This document shows, piece by piece, positions 53,348 to 62,391 of a DNA stretch of 64,000 bases. Position 1 is the first letter of the stretch, and each line of letters opens with the position of its first letter. The translations under genes and the position numbers were made by a program. The DNA is from QPIN01 sp965224575 (GTDB lineage: Bacteria; Pseudomonadota; Gammaproteobacteria; Methylococcales; Methylomonadaceae), in contig CBDCZQ010000006.1 of NCBI GenBank assembly GCA_965224575.1, positions 1,612,001 to 1,676,000 on the forward strand, given 5' to 3'. Below the pieces are notes generated by a model. It did not search any database, was not told the origin of the DNA, and worked only from the letters and a program-made list of their open reading frames with translations.

Positions 53348-54427
53348 ATGTCACAAAAAATATTAGACGTCGTAAAACCAGGTGTTGTCACTGGTGATGA
53401 TGTTCAAAAAATCTTTGCAATTTGTAAAGAAAATGCGTTTGCATTACCTGCAGTTAATTGTATAAATACTGATTCGGTTAATGGTGCATTAGAAGCCGCA
53501 GCTAAAGTGAAAGCCCCATTAATAGTTCAGTTTTCTAATGGTGGAGCAGCTTTTGTTGCGGGTAAAGGGCTAAAACTTGAAGGGCAAGGGAATGCGATCC
53601 TTGGTGCTATTTCAGGTGCAAAGCATGTACATACTGTCGCAGAATCGTATGGAGTCCCTGTGATTTTACATACTGATCATTGTGCAAAAAAACTACTTCC
53701 TTGGATTGATGGTTTATTAGATGCGGGTGAAAAATTCTTTGCTGAAACAGGGAAGCCTTTATTTAGTTCACATATGTTGGATTTATCTGAGGAAAGCTTG
53801 GAAGAAAATATTGCCATATGTGGAAAATATTTAGAGCGCATGTCGAAAATGGACATGACTCTGGAAATTGAACTGGGTGTGACGGGAGGTGAAGAAGATG
53901 GTGTAGATAATACTGATATGGATCAGTCTTTACTTTATACACAGCCAGAAGAAGTTGCCTATGCCTATGAAGAGTTAAGCAAAATAAGTGATCGATTTAC
54001 TATTGCCGCTTCTTTCGGAAATGTTCATGGTGTGTATAAACCAGGGAATGTTAAATTAACACCAACAATCTTACGTGATTCTCAGAAATATGTTTCTGAG
54101 AAATACAATGTGGGTGAGAATACCTTAACTTTTGTATTCCATGGTGGTTCTGGTTCTTCGGAAGCAGAAATTAAAGAGTCAATTGGTTATGGTGTTGTTA
54201 AAATGAATATCGATACTGACACTCAATGGGCTACTTGGGAAGGTATTATGAAATTCTATAAAAAGAATGAAGCTTATCTTCAAGGTCAAATTGGTAATCC
54301 GGATGGTGAGGATAGTCCAAATAAGAAATATTATGACCCTCGTGTATGGCAACGTGAAGGTGAACTTGCAATGGCAGCACGTTTAGAGCAGGCTTTTTCT
54401 GATTTAAATGCGTTAAATACGTTGTAA
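53348..54427 (+). CDS. fba: Class II fructose-bisphosphate aldolase
   Basis: The enzyme cleaves fructose 1,6-bisphosphate (and may act on sedoheptulose bisphosphate) in the cleavage branch of the RuMP cycle. The 359-residue product is of the E. coli FbaA type: IFAICKENAFALPAVNCINT, the zinc histidines in PVILHTDHCAKKLLPWIDG, then LEIELGVTGGEEDGVDNTDM. FVFHGGSGSSEAEIKESIGY and VVKMNIDTDTQWATWEG end it. A strong terminator follows. Confidence 0.97.
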   Translation: MSQKILDVVKPGVVTGDDVQKIFAICKENAFALPAVNCINTDSVNGALEAAAKVKAPLIVQFSNGGAAFVAGKGLKLEGQGNAILGAISGAKHVHTVAESYGVPVILHTDHCAKKLLPWIDGLLDAGEKFFAETGKPLFSSHMLDLSEESLEENIAICGKYLERMSKMDMTLEIELGVTGGEEDGVDNTDMDQSLLYTQPEEVAYAYEELSKISDRFTIAASFGNVHGVYKPGNVKLTPTILRDSQKYVSEKYNVGENTLTFVFHGGSGSSEAEIKESIGYGVVKMNIDTDTQWATWEGIMKFYKKNEAYLQGQIGNPDGEDSPNKKYYDPRVWQREGELAMAARLEQAFSDLNALNTL

Positions 54428-54446
54428 TAATATTGCTTAAAATTTA

Positions 54447-54485
54447 AAAAAGGCCAATACAGTGAGACTGTATTGGCCTTTTTTG
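54447..54485 (+). terminator. Strong rho-independent terminator after fba
   Basis: AAAAGGCCAATACAG and CTGTATTGGCCTTTT form a perfect 15-base stem with a five-base loop. The A-rich 5' side and T-rich 3' side make it potentially bidirectional. It closes the rightward RuMP gene run. Confidence 0.9.
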
Positions 54486-54496
54486 TGAATTGAAAA

Positions 54497-54663
54497 CTAG
54501 TACAGTAATCAGCAAGTTTAACTAACAATGTGACGGTCTATATTTCCGATAGCTGCGTTGAATAATTTTGACATAGCCTGCTATGTCTGTACTTATTCGC
54601 CTTGTTCTCTAAAATCTATCCTCGCTACATTAAATTAGTTAAACTTACCGGCTACCATACTAG
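54497..54663. repeat. Family 3 palindromic element between fba and rpiA
   Basis: The ends ACTAGTACAGTAATCAGCAA..GTTTAACTAA at the left and TTAGTTAAACTTACCGGCTA..CATACTAGTA at the right are inverted repeats with a perfect inner 11-12 bases and imperfect outer part. The centre is the palindrome GACATAGC-CT-GCTATGTC. The right end also occurs at 9891-9917. It lies in the convergent fba-rpiA gap. Confidence 0.7.
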
Positions 54664-54670
54664 TATTTAT

Positions 54671-55324
54671 TTACATAACATCAACTTTATCACCATTTCC
54701 AACCAATACAACATCTGCGGCTCTATGTGAAAATAAACCAACAGTTAAAACGCCAGTAACATCATTAATTGTTCGCTCTAATTCCATTGGGTTGGTGATT
54801 TCTAAATTATGTACGTCTAGAATTTCACAGCCATTGTCAGTGATATAATTTTCACGCCAAACAGGTTGGCCACCTAATTTAACCATTTCACGAGCAACAT
54901 AACTACGTGACATGGGTATGACTTCAACAGGTAAGGGGAATTTTCCCAATACATCAACGCATTTACTACTATCAACGATACAAACAAATTTTTTGCTGGC
55001 AGCAGCAATAATTTTTTCTCGAGTTAAGGCTCCACCACCGCCTTTAATCAGTTTTTTTCGAGGATCAACCTCATCGGCGCCATCAACATAAACTTCAATA
55101 TCACCAACATCATTTAATTCTAGAACTGGAATGCCAATTTTTTTAAGGAGATCAGATGTAGCGTCAGAACTAGAAACAGCTCCTTCAATATCTGCTTTAT
55201 AATCGGCAAGCATATCAATAAAAAAATTGACGGTTGAACCTGTTCCTACGCCAATAATAGAAAGGCCTTTAATATATTCCAGGGCAGACTTAGCAACTTG
55301 TTGTTTTAATTCATCTTGTGTCAT
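54671..55324 (-). CDS. rpiA: Ribose-5-phosphate isomerase A
   Basis: RpiA interconverts ribose and ribulose 5-phosphate and so supplies the formaldehyde acceptor. The 217-residue product has IIGVGTGSTVNFFIDMLADY, then VSSSDATSDLLKKIGIPVLE. The active-site segment is YVDGADEVDPRKKLIKGGGG followed by ALTREKIIAAASKKFVCIVD. The C-terminal TNPMELERTINDVTGVLTVG is present. It is convergent with fba and separated from it by the terminator and a palindromic element. Confidence 0.97.
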   Translation of the reverse strand: MTQDELKQQVAKSALEYIKGLSIIGVGTGSTVNFFIDMLADYKADIEGAVSSSDATSDLLKKIGIPVLELNDVGDIEVYVDGADEVDPRKKLIKGGGGALTREKIIAAASKKFVCIVDSSKCVDVLGKFPLPVEVIPMSRSYVAREMVKLGGQPVWRENYITDNGCEILDVHNLEITNPMELERTINDVTGVLTVGLFSHRAADVVLVGNGDKVDVM

Positions 55325-55507
55325 ATGATTACTTCTAGGTTAGTGAGCAAAAATTATTAGATAAAAGCTCAATTGTTAATGAAATGATTTTTAGAATATT
55401 AAGTGAATAATAACCGATATAGGACTTTTTTTCATTCGTTTTTAAGATGAGATACTTATTGATTTATTTTATATAATATAAATTTAGTTATAAATAGTTT
55501 AGAAAAT

Positions 55508-56902
55508 ATGGAAGATTATTCTTACGCACCTGATTTTGAAGTTGAGTCATTAAAAATCCCACCCCACTCAATTCAAGCTGAGCAGTCTGTATTGGGTGGT
55601 TTAATGCTTGACAATCAGACATGGGATTCTATTGCAGATAAAGTCATCGTAGGAGATTTTTATAGAAAAGATCATCGTTTAATTTTTACAACCATTGAGC
55701 AACTTGCTGAAAAGCAAGAGCCTTTTGATGTAATTACTCTGTCTGAGTCATTAGAAGCAATTGAAGAATTACAATCGGTTGGTGGTTTAGGCTATTTAGC
55801 CATGCTAGCAAAAGAAACGCCTAGTGCTGCAAATATAGTGGCTTATGCCAATATAGTGCGTGATAGATCAGTCCTTAGGCAGTTAATACATGTTGGTACT
55901 GATATATCAGACTCTGCATTTAATACTGAAGGTCGAGAAACAGCTGATTTATTAGAGAATGCCGAAAGGGAAGTTTTCAAAATTGCTGAACAGCGACAGC
56001 GTGGACAAGAGGCTGGGTTTAAATCTATAAAGAATTTATTAGCTTCGGCGGTTGATAAAATTGAGACCATGTATGAGCAGGAAGGGAATATAACTGGGGC
56101 AAGTACGGGGTTTTCAGATCTAGATGAATTAACCTCAGGTTTGCAGCCTTCTGATTTGATTATTATTGCTGGTCGTCCTTCAATGGGTAAAACTACTATT
56201 GCTATGAATATGGCAGAGAACATTGCGATTAAAGGCGATAAGCCTGTTGCTGTATTCAGTATGGAAATGCCAGGTGATTCTTTAGCAATGCGAATGATGT
56301 CTTCACTTGGACGGATTGATCAAAATAAAGTTCGAACAGGTCAATTGGAAGATGATGAATGGCCTCGATTAACGTCAGCTATTAATTTATTGGCTGAAAC
56401 TAAGTTATTTATCGATGATACACCCGCTTTAACGCCAACGGAAGTTAGAGCTAGAGCTCGGAGGTTGACGCGTGAGCATGGTCAGCTAGGGTTGATTGTT
56501 TTGGATTATTTGCAGCTTATGCAATCCCCTTCAAGCGGAGAGAATAGAGTTCAACAGATTTCTGATATTTCCCGTGGTTTAAAAGCACTTGCCAAAGAGT
56601 TAAATGTTCCCGTTGTGGCATTGTCTCAGTTAAATCGTAACTTAGAACAACGACCTAATAAACGGCCTGTTATGTCAGATCTAAGAGAATCAGGGGCAAT
56701 AGAGCAGGATGCCGATTTAATAGTCTTTGTTTATCGTGATGAAGTTTATAACGAAGACAGTCCAGATAAGGGTATAGCAGAGATTATCATCGGTAAGCAA
56801 CGTAATGGGCCGCTAGGGACGGTTAGATTGACCTTTTTGGGGCAGTTTACCAGGTTTGAAAATTTTGCTGGAGACCCGTATTTAGATGAGGACTATGAAT
56901 GA
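55508..56902 (+). CDS. dnaB: Replicative DNA helicase DnaB
   Basis: DnaB is the hexameric helicase that unwinds DNA at the fork. The 464-residue product has the N-terminal domain (SIQAEQSVLGGLMLDNQTWD) and a linker. The RecA-like motor has Walker A (IIIAGRPSMGKTTIAMNMAE), Walker B (LGLIVLDYLQLM), the SQLNRNLEQRPNKRPVMSDL motif and the C-terminal ESGAIEQDADLIVFVYRDEV. No intein is present. It overlaps alr by four bases. Confidence 0.98.
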   Translation: MEDYSYAPDFEVESLKIPPHSIQAEQSVLGGLMLDNQTWDSIADKVIVGDFYRKDHRLIFTTIEQLAEKQEPFDVITLSESLEAIEELQSVGGLGYLAMLAKETPSAANIVAYANIVRDRSVLRQLIHVGTDISDSAFNTEGRETADLLENAEREVFKIAEQRQRGQEAGFKSIKNLLASAVDKIETMYEQEGNITGASTGFSDLDELTSGLQPSDLIIIAGRPSMGKTTIAMNMAENIAIKGDKPVAVFSMEMPGDSLAMRMMSSLGRIDQNKVRTGQLEDDEWPRLTSAINLLAETKLFIDDTPALTPTEVRARARRLTREHGQLGLIVLDYLQLMQSPSSGENRVQQISDISRGLKALAKELNVPVVALSQLNRNLEQRPNKRPVMSDLRESGAIEQDADLIVFVYRDEVYNEDSPDKGIAEIIIGKQRNGPLGTVRLTFLGQFTRFENFAGDPYLDEDYE

Positions 56903-57972
56903 CACCTGCTGCTTATGCAACAATAAATGTACGTTCGGTCAGTCATAACATAAAAAAAGTACGCGAATATGCGCCCCAGGCAAAAATTATGGCTGTTATT
57001 AAAGCAAATGCTTATGGACATGGTTTATTATTAATTGCATCGGCATTAAAGGATGTTGATGCTTTTGCTGTAGCGCGAGTAGATGAAGGCATAAGGTTGC
57101 GTCAGGCAGGCTTTACTAAAAGGGTTGTTATTTTAGAGGGCTTTGTTTGTGAAGAAGAATTACAAGTTATAATTCAAAATGATTTAGACATTGTGGTGCA
57201 TTCTTTGGAGCAAGTAGATATTTTAGAAAAATATACGACTATAAAAAAAATATCTGTCTGGTTAAAACATGATACAGGTATGAATCGTTTAGGTTTTAAG
57301 ACAAATGAGTTTTCAATTTCCTATCAACGACTTACAGATTGTCAAAATGTGAATCAGTCGGTTTCATTAATAACTCACCTTTCCAGTGCTGATACTAAGA
57401 GTTCCACCACTACGGAGCAAATTAAAATTTTTAATGAGAGTGTAAAAAATTACTCAGCTGAAAAAAGTATCGCAAACTCTGCTGGAATTATAGCTTGGCC
57501 TGATTCAATACATGATTGGGTTCGTCCTGGTCTTATGTTATATGGTGTTTCACCATTTGTAGAAAATACTGGAAAAGAGATAGGTCTTGAACCCGTAATG
57601 AGTCTTTATTCTCGATTAATTGCAGTAAAAGATATTGAGAAGGGAGAAACAGTAGGATATGCAGGAACTTGGGTTAGTGATAAAAAAACAAAAGTAGGGG
57701 TGGTTTCTATAGGTTATGGTGATGGTTATCCCCGTTATGCACAATCAGGGACGCCAGTTTTAATTAATGGAAAAAGGGCGCCATTAATTGGACGTGTTTC
57801 AATGGATATGATTACAGTAGATTTATCCGATCAAATAGATGTAAAGCTCGGAGACCAAGTAATGTTATGGGGTGATGGGCTAGCTGTTGAAGAAATTGCT
57901 AAGTACGCAGATACGATTCCTTATACACTTTTATGTGGAATTACTCCAAGAGTGGAAATGAAAAATATATAA
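56899..57972 (+). CDS. alr: Alanine racemase
   Basis: Alr makes D-alanine for peptidoglycan using pyridoxal phosphate. The 357-residue product has the PLP-lysine motif MAVIKANAYGHGL near residue 33. It also has WLKHDTGMNRLGF, GYGDGYPRYAQSGTPVLING and the second catalytic region RVSMDMITVDLSDQ. The dnaB-alr order is common in Gammaproteobacteria, and the overlap suggests coupling. Confidence 0.96.
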   Translation: MTPAAYATINVRSVSHNIKKVREYAPQAKIMAVIKANAYGHGLLLIASALKDVDAFAVARVDEGIRLRQAGFTKRVVILEGFVCEEELQVIIQNDLDIVVHSLEQVDILEKYTTIKKISVWLKHDTGMNRLGFKTNEFSISYQRLTDCQNVNQSVSLITHLSSADTKSSTTTEQIKIFNESVKNYSAEKSIANSAGIIAWPDSIHDWVRPGLMLYGVSPFVENTGKEIGLEPVMSLYSRLIAVKDIEKGETVGYAGTWVSDKKTKVGVVSIGYGDGYPRYAQSGTPVLINGKRAPLIGRVSMDMITVDLSDQIDVKLGDQVMLWGDGLAVEEIAKYADTIPYTLLCGITPRVEMKNI

Positions 57973-58054
57973 ACTTAGTTGTGATTTTATTATTTTTTCA
58001 ATCCTACTGAGTAATAGATAGTTTAAAAATAAGCAATATAGTAATTCTTAATTT

Positions 58055-59434
58055 ATGGCAAAAAAACAAAAAACAGCTTATGTTTGTACAGAATGTGGGG
58101 CTGATTATCCTCGGTGGGGTGGGCAATGTACTAGTTGTGGCGAGTGGAATGTCATTAAAGAAGTTAGATTAGGTTCTGATAAAAAACATGTTCCAAAAAA
58201 ATCTGGTTACGCAGGCGCTAAGTCAGAAGTTAAATTTTTATCGGATGTAGACTTGGCACAAGCAGAAAGGATACCAACTGGATTAGATGAATTTGATCGT
58301 GTCTTGGGAGGGGGAATTGTAAGAGGGAGTGTGGTATTAATCGGTGGTGCACCTGGAGCAGGTAAGAGTACCATTTTATTACAAATTATTGCTAAAGTGG
58401 CTTCCTTTAACTTTTTCGTCCTATATGTATCTGGTGAAGAATCTTTACAACAGATAGCTGAACGAGCTCATCGTTTGGGATTGGATACGGGAAAAATTAA
58501 AATGCTAGCGGAAACATCAGTACAAAGTATTTGCGATTGTATTGATGAAGAAAAACCGGATGTAGTCATTATTGATTCTATTCAAGTGATGCATACCGCT
58601 GATTCTGAATCAGCACCAGGCTCTGTTTCTCAAGTCAGAGAATCTGCTAGTTATCTTACCCAATATGCAAAAAGAAATAATGTGTCAATTTTTATGGTGG
58701 GTCATGTCACAAAAGACCAGTCTTTAGCAGGACCAATGACTTTAAGTCACATTGTTGACGCTCAGGTAGTTTTATCGGCAACGGATGATGCTAGATACAG
58801 GGTATTAAGGTCAGATAAAAATAGATTTGGCAGCGTAGGTGAGCTAGGTTTTTTTGCGATGGGAAGCACAGGACTAAAAGAAGTTAAAAACCCATCTGCA
58901 ATGTTTTTATCTCGCTCAGACAAACCATCTTCAGGAAGCGTAGTGACGGTGCTTTGGGAAGGGACGCGACCTTTACTAGTTGAAATTCAAGCATTAGTAA
59001 CTGAAAGTCAATATGGAAATCCACGTCGGTTAGCAGTAGGACTTGATCAAAACAGGTTGGCAATGTTATTAGCTGTTTTATCCCGACATGCTGGGATATT
59101 CACTGCAAATGATGAAATCTATGCCAATGTTGTTGGAGGAATAAAAGTGACAGAAACGGCTTCTGATTTAGCTATTTTAGTGAGTGTTGTTTCTAGTCTT
59201 AAAGACAGAGTTGTCCCCTATGAAATAGTGATATTTGGTGAAATAGGGTTAAATGGTGAGGTCAGACCTGTTGCAAATGGATATGCAAGGTTAAATGAGG
59301 CAGTGAAGCATGGGTTTAAACATGCGGTTATTCCTAAAAAAAACAACCCAAAAACACCCGTTAAAGGATTGTTAATAAGTGCTGTTTCAACAGTATCTGA
59401 AGCACTTGAAGTGATTGGTGATATTGAGAATTAG
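58055..59434 (+). CDS. radA: DNA repair protein RadA
   Basis: RadA is a RecA-related branch-migration helicase in recombinational repair. The 459-residue product has the N-terminal four-cysteine zinc finger (YVCTECGADYPRWGGQCTSC), Walker A (GGAPGAGKSTILLQII) and the RadA-specific KNRFG motif in RSDKNRFGSVGELGFF. The C-terminal Lon-like domain (e.g. VPYEIVIFGEIGLNGEVRPV) is complete. It follows dnaB-alr, a frequent neighbourhood. Confidence 0.97.
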   Translation: MAKKQKTAYVCTECGADYPRWGGQCTSCGEWNVIKEVRLGSDKKHVPKKSGYAGAKSEVKFLSDVDLAQAERIPTGLDEFDRVLGGGIVRGSVVLIGGAPGAGKSTILLQIIAKVASFNFFVLYVSGEESLQQIAERAHRLGLDTGKIKMLAETSVQSICDCIDEEKPDVVIIDSIQVMHTADSESAPGSVSQVRESASYLTQYAKRNNVSIFMVGHVTKDQSLAGPMTLSHIVDAQVVLSATDDARYRVLRSDKNRFGSVGELGFFAMGSTGLKEVKNPSAMFLSRSDKPSSGSVVTVLWEGTRPLLVEIQALVTESQYGNPRRLAVGLDQNRLAMLLAVLSRHAGIFTANDEIYANVVGGIKVTETASDLAILVSVVSSLKDRVVPYEIVIFGEIGLNGEVRPVANGYARLNEAVKHGFKHAVIPKKNNPKTPVKGLLISAVSTVSEALEVIGDIEN

Positions 59435-59447
59435 TCTATGAAAGGTA

Positions 59448-59825
59448 TCAGGACTCTTTAAATTCAGTCAGCGCAAGTAAATCCCTTTCTAGTAAGTCAC
59501 TATCACCGAGGTTAAGCTCTACTAAACGACGAAGTTGGGAAATGCTATCAATATCAATATGTTCGCATTTAAAACCTACATTTGATCCTACTACATGAAC
59601 AACACTAGTTTTCATAGTAATGGTTATCTCATCGGATAGGTTAAGGTTTAATGTATATAAACCGTCTAGATCTCCAGTCCAGTTTTCATTAAACTGTAAA
59701 AGACAGCCTTTTAATGAAATATCAACAAGTTTACAAGGCAGGTTTGTTGACTGATTACTTAAAGTAACGTCCGAATTAAAGAAAATACGGTGAAAATGTC
59801 GTTTGTCATTAGTTGGGTTTGTCAT
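59448..59825 (-). CDS. PilZ-domain protein (predicted c-di-GMP receptor)
   Basis: The 125-residue protein is a single PilZ domain. It has the c-di-GMP-binding arginine motif near the N-terminus (KRHFHRIFF) and the D-x-S-x-x-G motif (LVDISLKGCLLQF). A C-terminal helix (ISQLRRLVELNLGDSDLLER) follows. Both signature motifs are intact, so ligand binding is likely. It starts two bases after the FHA gene stop on the same strand. The output is unknown; the HD-GYP protein at 10089 could lower its ligand. Confidence 0.88.
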   Translation of the reverse strand: MTNPTNDKRHFHRIFFNSDVTLSNQSTNLPCKLVDISLKGCLLQFNENWTGDLDGLYTLNLNLSDEITITMKTSVVHVVGSNVGFKCEHIDIDSISQLRRLVELNLGDSDLLERDLLALTEFKES

Positions 59826-59827
59826 AA

Positions 59828-60457
59828 TTAGTTTTCTTGAAAAAATTGCATAGAAATATTGTCGATGACGAGCATGTCATTATTGTTCAAAATAACCGAA
59901 CTTTTTCCTAAAGGCTCAAAATTGATCGTTATATCTGTACCGGCTTCAATTGCAGAGATTGAGTAGCCCTCTGACTGTTTAGAAACTATAGCGAGACCAG
60001 AGCCAGAACTATTTTTACCAAAGGTTACGTTATTGTTCTTTAATGAAATGACTCGACCGATATGTTCTCCGCTTAATATTTGAACATTGGCATTCGGAAT
60101 TTTTATTTTTTCTTTAATGGGTGGAGATGAATTCTCTATTACATTGTCATTATGTGAAGAAAAAATTATTCTTGCTGAATTAAAAGTGATTGTATAGTTA
60201 TCAATGACTATTTTGTCATTATTAATTAAACGTGCTTCTTTTGTTTCTTCGTTGTTAATAATAAGAGGATAGTCTTTATCGCTCTGAGTAATAATATAAG
60301 CATACCCATTAAGGGCAACAGTGGCATGAACTGGTGCTATGGCTGGGTTATCAATTGATAAATCATTGTTAGCATTGCGACCGATATTAATAACATTCTT
60401 ATCGAAGACTTGAGATTTAATAGATTTATTATTTAATGAAATAGTAAACTTTACCAT
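59828..60457 (-). CDS. Protein with one clear and one degenerate FHA domain
   Basis: The 209-residue cytosolic protein begins with an FHA domain (residues ~15-95): INIGRNANNDLSIDNPAIAP then VHATVALNGYAYII, with the G-R and H motif expected to bind phosphothreonine (the S of the usual S-x-x-H is replaced by A-P-V-H). The second half (residues ~125-209) has the same strand order starting GEHIGRVISLKNNNVTFGKN but lacks the clear phospho-binding residues. It is followed two bases later by the PilZ gene, linking phospho-signalling and c-di-GMP binding in one operon. Confidence 0.8.
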   Translation of the reverse strand: MVKFTISLNNKSIKSQVFDKNVINIGRNANNDLSIDNPAIAPVHATVALNGYAYIITQSDKDYPLIINNEETKEARLINNDKIVIDNYTITFNSARIIFSSHNDNVIENSSPPIKEKIKIPNANVQILSGEHIGRVISLKNNNVTFGKNSSGSGLAIVSKQSEGYSISAIEAGTDITINFEPLGKSSVILNNNDMLVIDNISMQFFQEN

Positions 60458-60600
60458 TAGTCTCGAGAGGAATATCGCACGTTGATTCTAATAGTATAGA
60501 CGTATAAATTATATATCGCTAAAAATTTCGTTCGATTATGTAGAGGTTATCTATTAAGAGCAATCGAATTTCATAGCGTTGTATGTGACTATTGGGTCAG

Positions 60601-61848
60601 TTATTCTTCTTCAGGGTAAAACCTAACCAGTTTTATTGTATTTTTTTCACGTTTCATTATTTCTAATCTGTAACCATGTAGATTTATACCTGTACCTGGT
60701 TCAGGGATTGTTTCCATATACTCAATAATTAGGCCGTTCAGTGTTTTTGGGCCTTTGGTGGGTAATTCCCAATGAGTGATACGGTTAAGTTCCCGTACTG
60801 TTACGCTACCATCAACCAAATAACTTCCATCTTTTTGTTGTTTTACATCAGCTACTTCTGAAACTAATTCCCCAACAATAACTTGTAGTAAGTCATCAAG
60901 AGTTATTAATCCTTGGACATCACCATATTCATCAACAATTAGGCCAATACGAATCTTTTCAGCTTTAAAAATCTGTATTTGTTGATGCAAAGGTGTATTT
61001 TCAGGAATAAAAAAAGGCTTGGCCAGGTTGTCAGTGATACTTTGCTTATCAAAGCCAGGCTGGTTGATTAAGGCAATAATTGTCCGTAAATGTAGAAAAC
61101 CGACGACGCGATCAATACTTTTTTTATAGATGGGTAGACGAGCATGAGAACTATTTTGAATTTGATGGATAATTGATTCAAGAGAATCTTCTAAATCAAT
61201 CCCAATAATCTCATTCCGAGGCGTCATAATATCTTCAACAGATGCAGATTCAAGATCTAAAATCCCCAAAAGCATGTTTTGATATCTGGCTGGCATTAAA
61301 TTTTTAGCATCAGATACGATACTTTTTAGTTCTTCCGTATTAAGTGACTCTTGTTTGTGTTTAGCTGCATTAACACCAACGATTCTTAACAATAAGTTAG
61401 CAATTAAATTAACCACCCAGACGATTGGATAAAGAAGTTTTAATAAGGGAGTATAAATCCAGGCTGCGGGATAAGCTAAAATTTCAGGTTTAATTGCTGC
61501 CAATGTTTTAGGTGTAACCTCAGAAAAAATCAGTACAGCTAATGTAAGAAGCCCTGCTGCGGCTGGAATCATCTGCTCGCCACCAATACGAATAGCAATG
61601 ACTGTCGCCAGAGAAGATGCCAAAATATTAACAAAGTTATTGCCTAATAAGATTAAACCAATTAATCGGTCTGGACGTTTTAATAATCTGTTGGCTTTGA
61701 TGGCTCCTTTATGTTTTTGTTTGACTCGATGTAATAAGCGATAACGGTTTAAGGTCATTAACGCTGTTTCAGAACCTGAAAAAAAAGCAGAAAGAAGAAG
61801 TAAGGCAGCAAGTATGCCAAATAATACACTTAGAGAAAGGTCGTTCAA
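60601..61848 (-). CDS. HlyC/CorC-family protein (CNNM and CBS domains)
   Basis: The 415-residue protein has an N-terminal CNNM/DUF21 membrane domain with about four helices (residues ~5-180, including LSAFFSGSETALMTLNRYRL and LILLGNNFVNILASSLATVI). A CBS pair follows (SVEDIMTPRNEIIGIDLEDS onward, with VVGFLHLRTIIALIN). A C-terminal CorC_HlyC domain with LVDGSVTVRELNRITHWELP and DIIR-like end completes it. Such proteins are linked to magnesium/cobalt efflux. The exact ion is not known. Confidence 0.92.
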   Translation of the reverse strand: MNDLSLSVLFGILAALLLLSAFFSGSETALMTLNRYRLLHRVKQKHKGAIKANRLLKRPDRLIGLILLGNNFVNILASSLATVIAIRIGGEQMIPAAAGLLTLAVLIFSEVTPKTLAAIKPEILAYPAAWIYTPLLKLLYPIVWVVNLIANLLLRIVGVNAAKHKQESLNTEELKSIVSDAKNLMPARYQNMLLGILDLESASVEDIMTPRNEIIGIDLEDSLESIIHQIQNSSHARLPIYKKSIDRVVGFLHLRTIIALINQPGFDKQSITDNLAKPFFIPENTPLHQQIQIFKAEKIRIGLIVDEYGDVQGLITLDDLLQVIVGELVSEVADVKQQKDGSYLVDGSVTVRELNRITHWELPTKGPKTLNGLIIEYMETIPEPGTGINLHGYRLEIMKREKNTIKLVRFYPEEE

Positions 61849-62391
61849 AGAAAGGAACTCATTATTTATTAAACATGTACCTAGTTTCTATGTTGTGAGA
61901 AATTTGTCAAGTTTTTAAAGCACTTTTTTTTAATTTTACAGAAAATAAAGTTAAAGAAGATATTCCAATAGGTTGAAGTAAAATGATTTTTTGACAATAT
62001 ACAGATTCACTGCTTTACTTCTACTGATATGTAATGTTTTTAGTTAGGAGCGTGTCCGAAATAAGTTCCTTAAGGAACCTCTGATTAAGTTGATTAGAAT
62101 TTAGCGCAGAAAAAACTGTCGCTATTTTTCACGAAGTGAGACGTAATAGTCACTCTATTGCACCGATCTTCGTGGAAAATATCGGCAGTTTTAGCAAGCT
62201 AAAAATAATTGGACTTGATCAGAGGTTCCTTAACAGTGCATTAACCTAAAAACGAAGTTCTCACAGTTTCTAGCACAAGTTACTGATTCTGTGTTTAACA
62301 ACGTTTTTTTGGATTAAGGATGTGGAGATGATATTAAAATTTCACATTAATTAAATTGTATATAGTATTTTATAGGAAAGAGTATAAATTC
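61849..62391. other. Intergenic region between corC-like gene and fleQ
   Basis: About 540 bases, AT-rich, without a plausible gene. The middle carries the palindromic element at 62071-62232. To its right is the fleQ leader with an AGGAAAGAG ribosome site. No sigma-54 pattern was found before fleQ. Confidence 0.45.
62071..62232. repeat. Family 4 palindromic (MITE-like) element
   Basis: The ends TAAGGAACCTCTGATTAAGT at the left and ACTTGATCAGAGGTTCCTTA at the right are inverted repeats with one mismatch. Inside, AAAACTGTCGCTATTTTTCACGAAG-type sequence pairs with CTTCGTGGAAAATATCGGCAGTTTT, giving a second arm. The left end also abuts a TTCCTTAAGGAA palindrome, perhaps part of the target. Only one copy is in the window. 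Confidence 0.7.
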
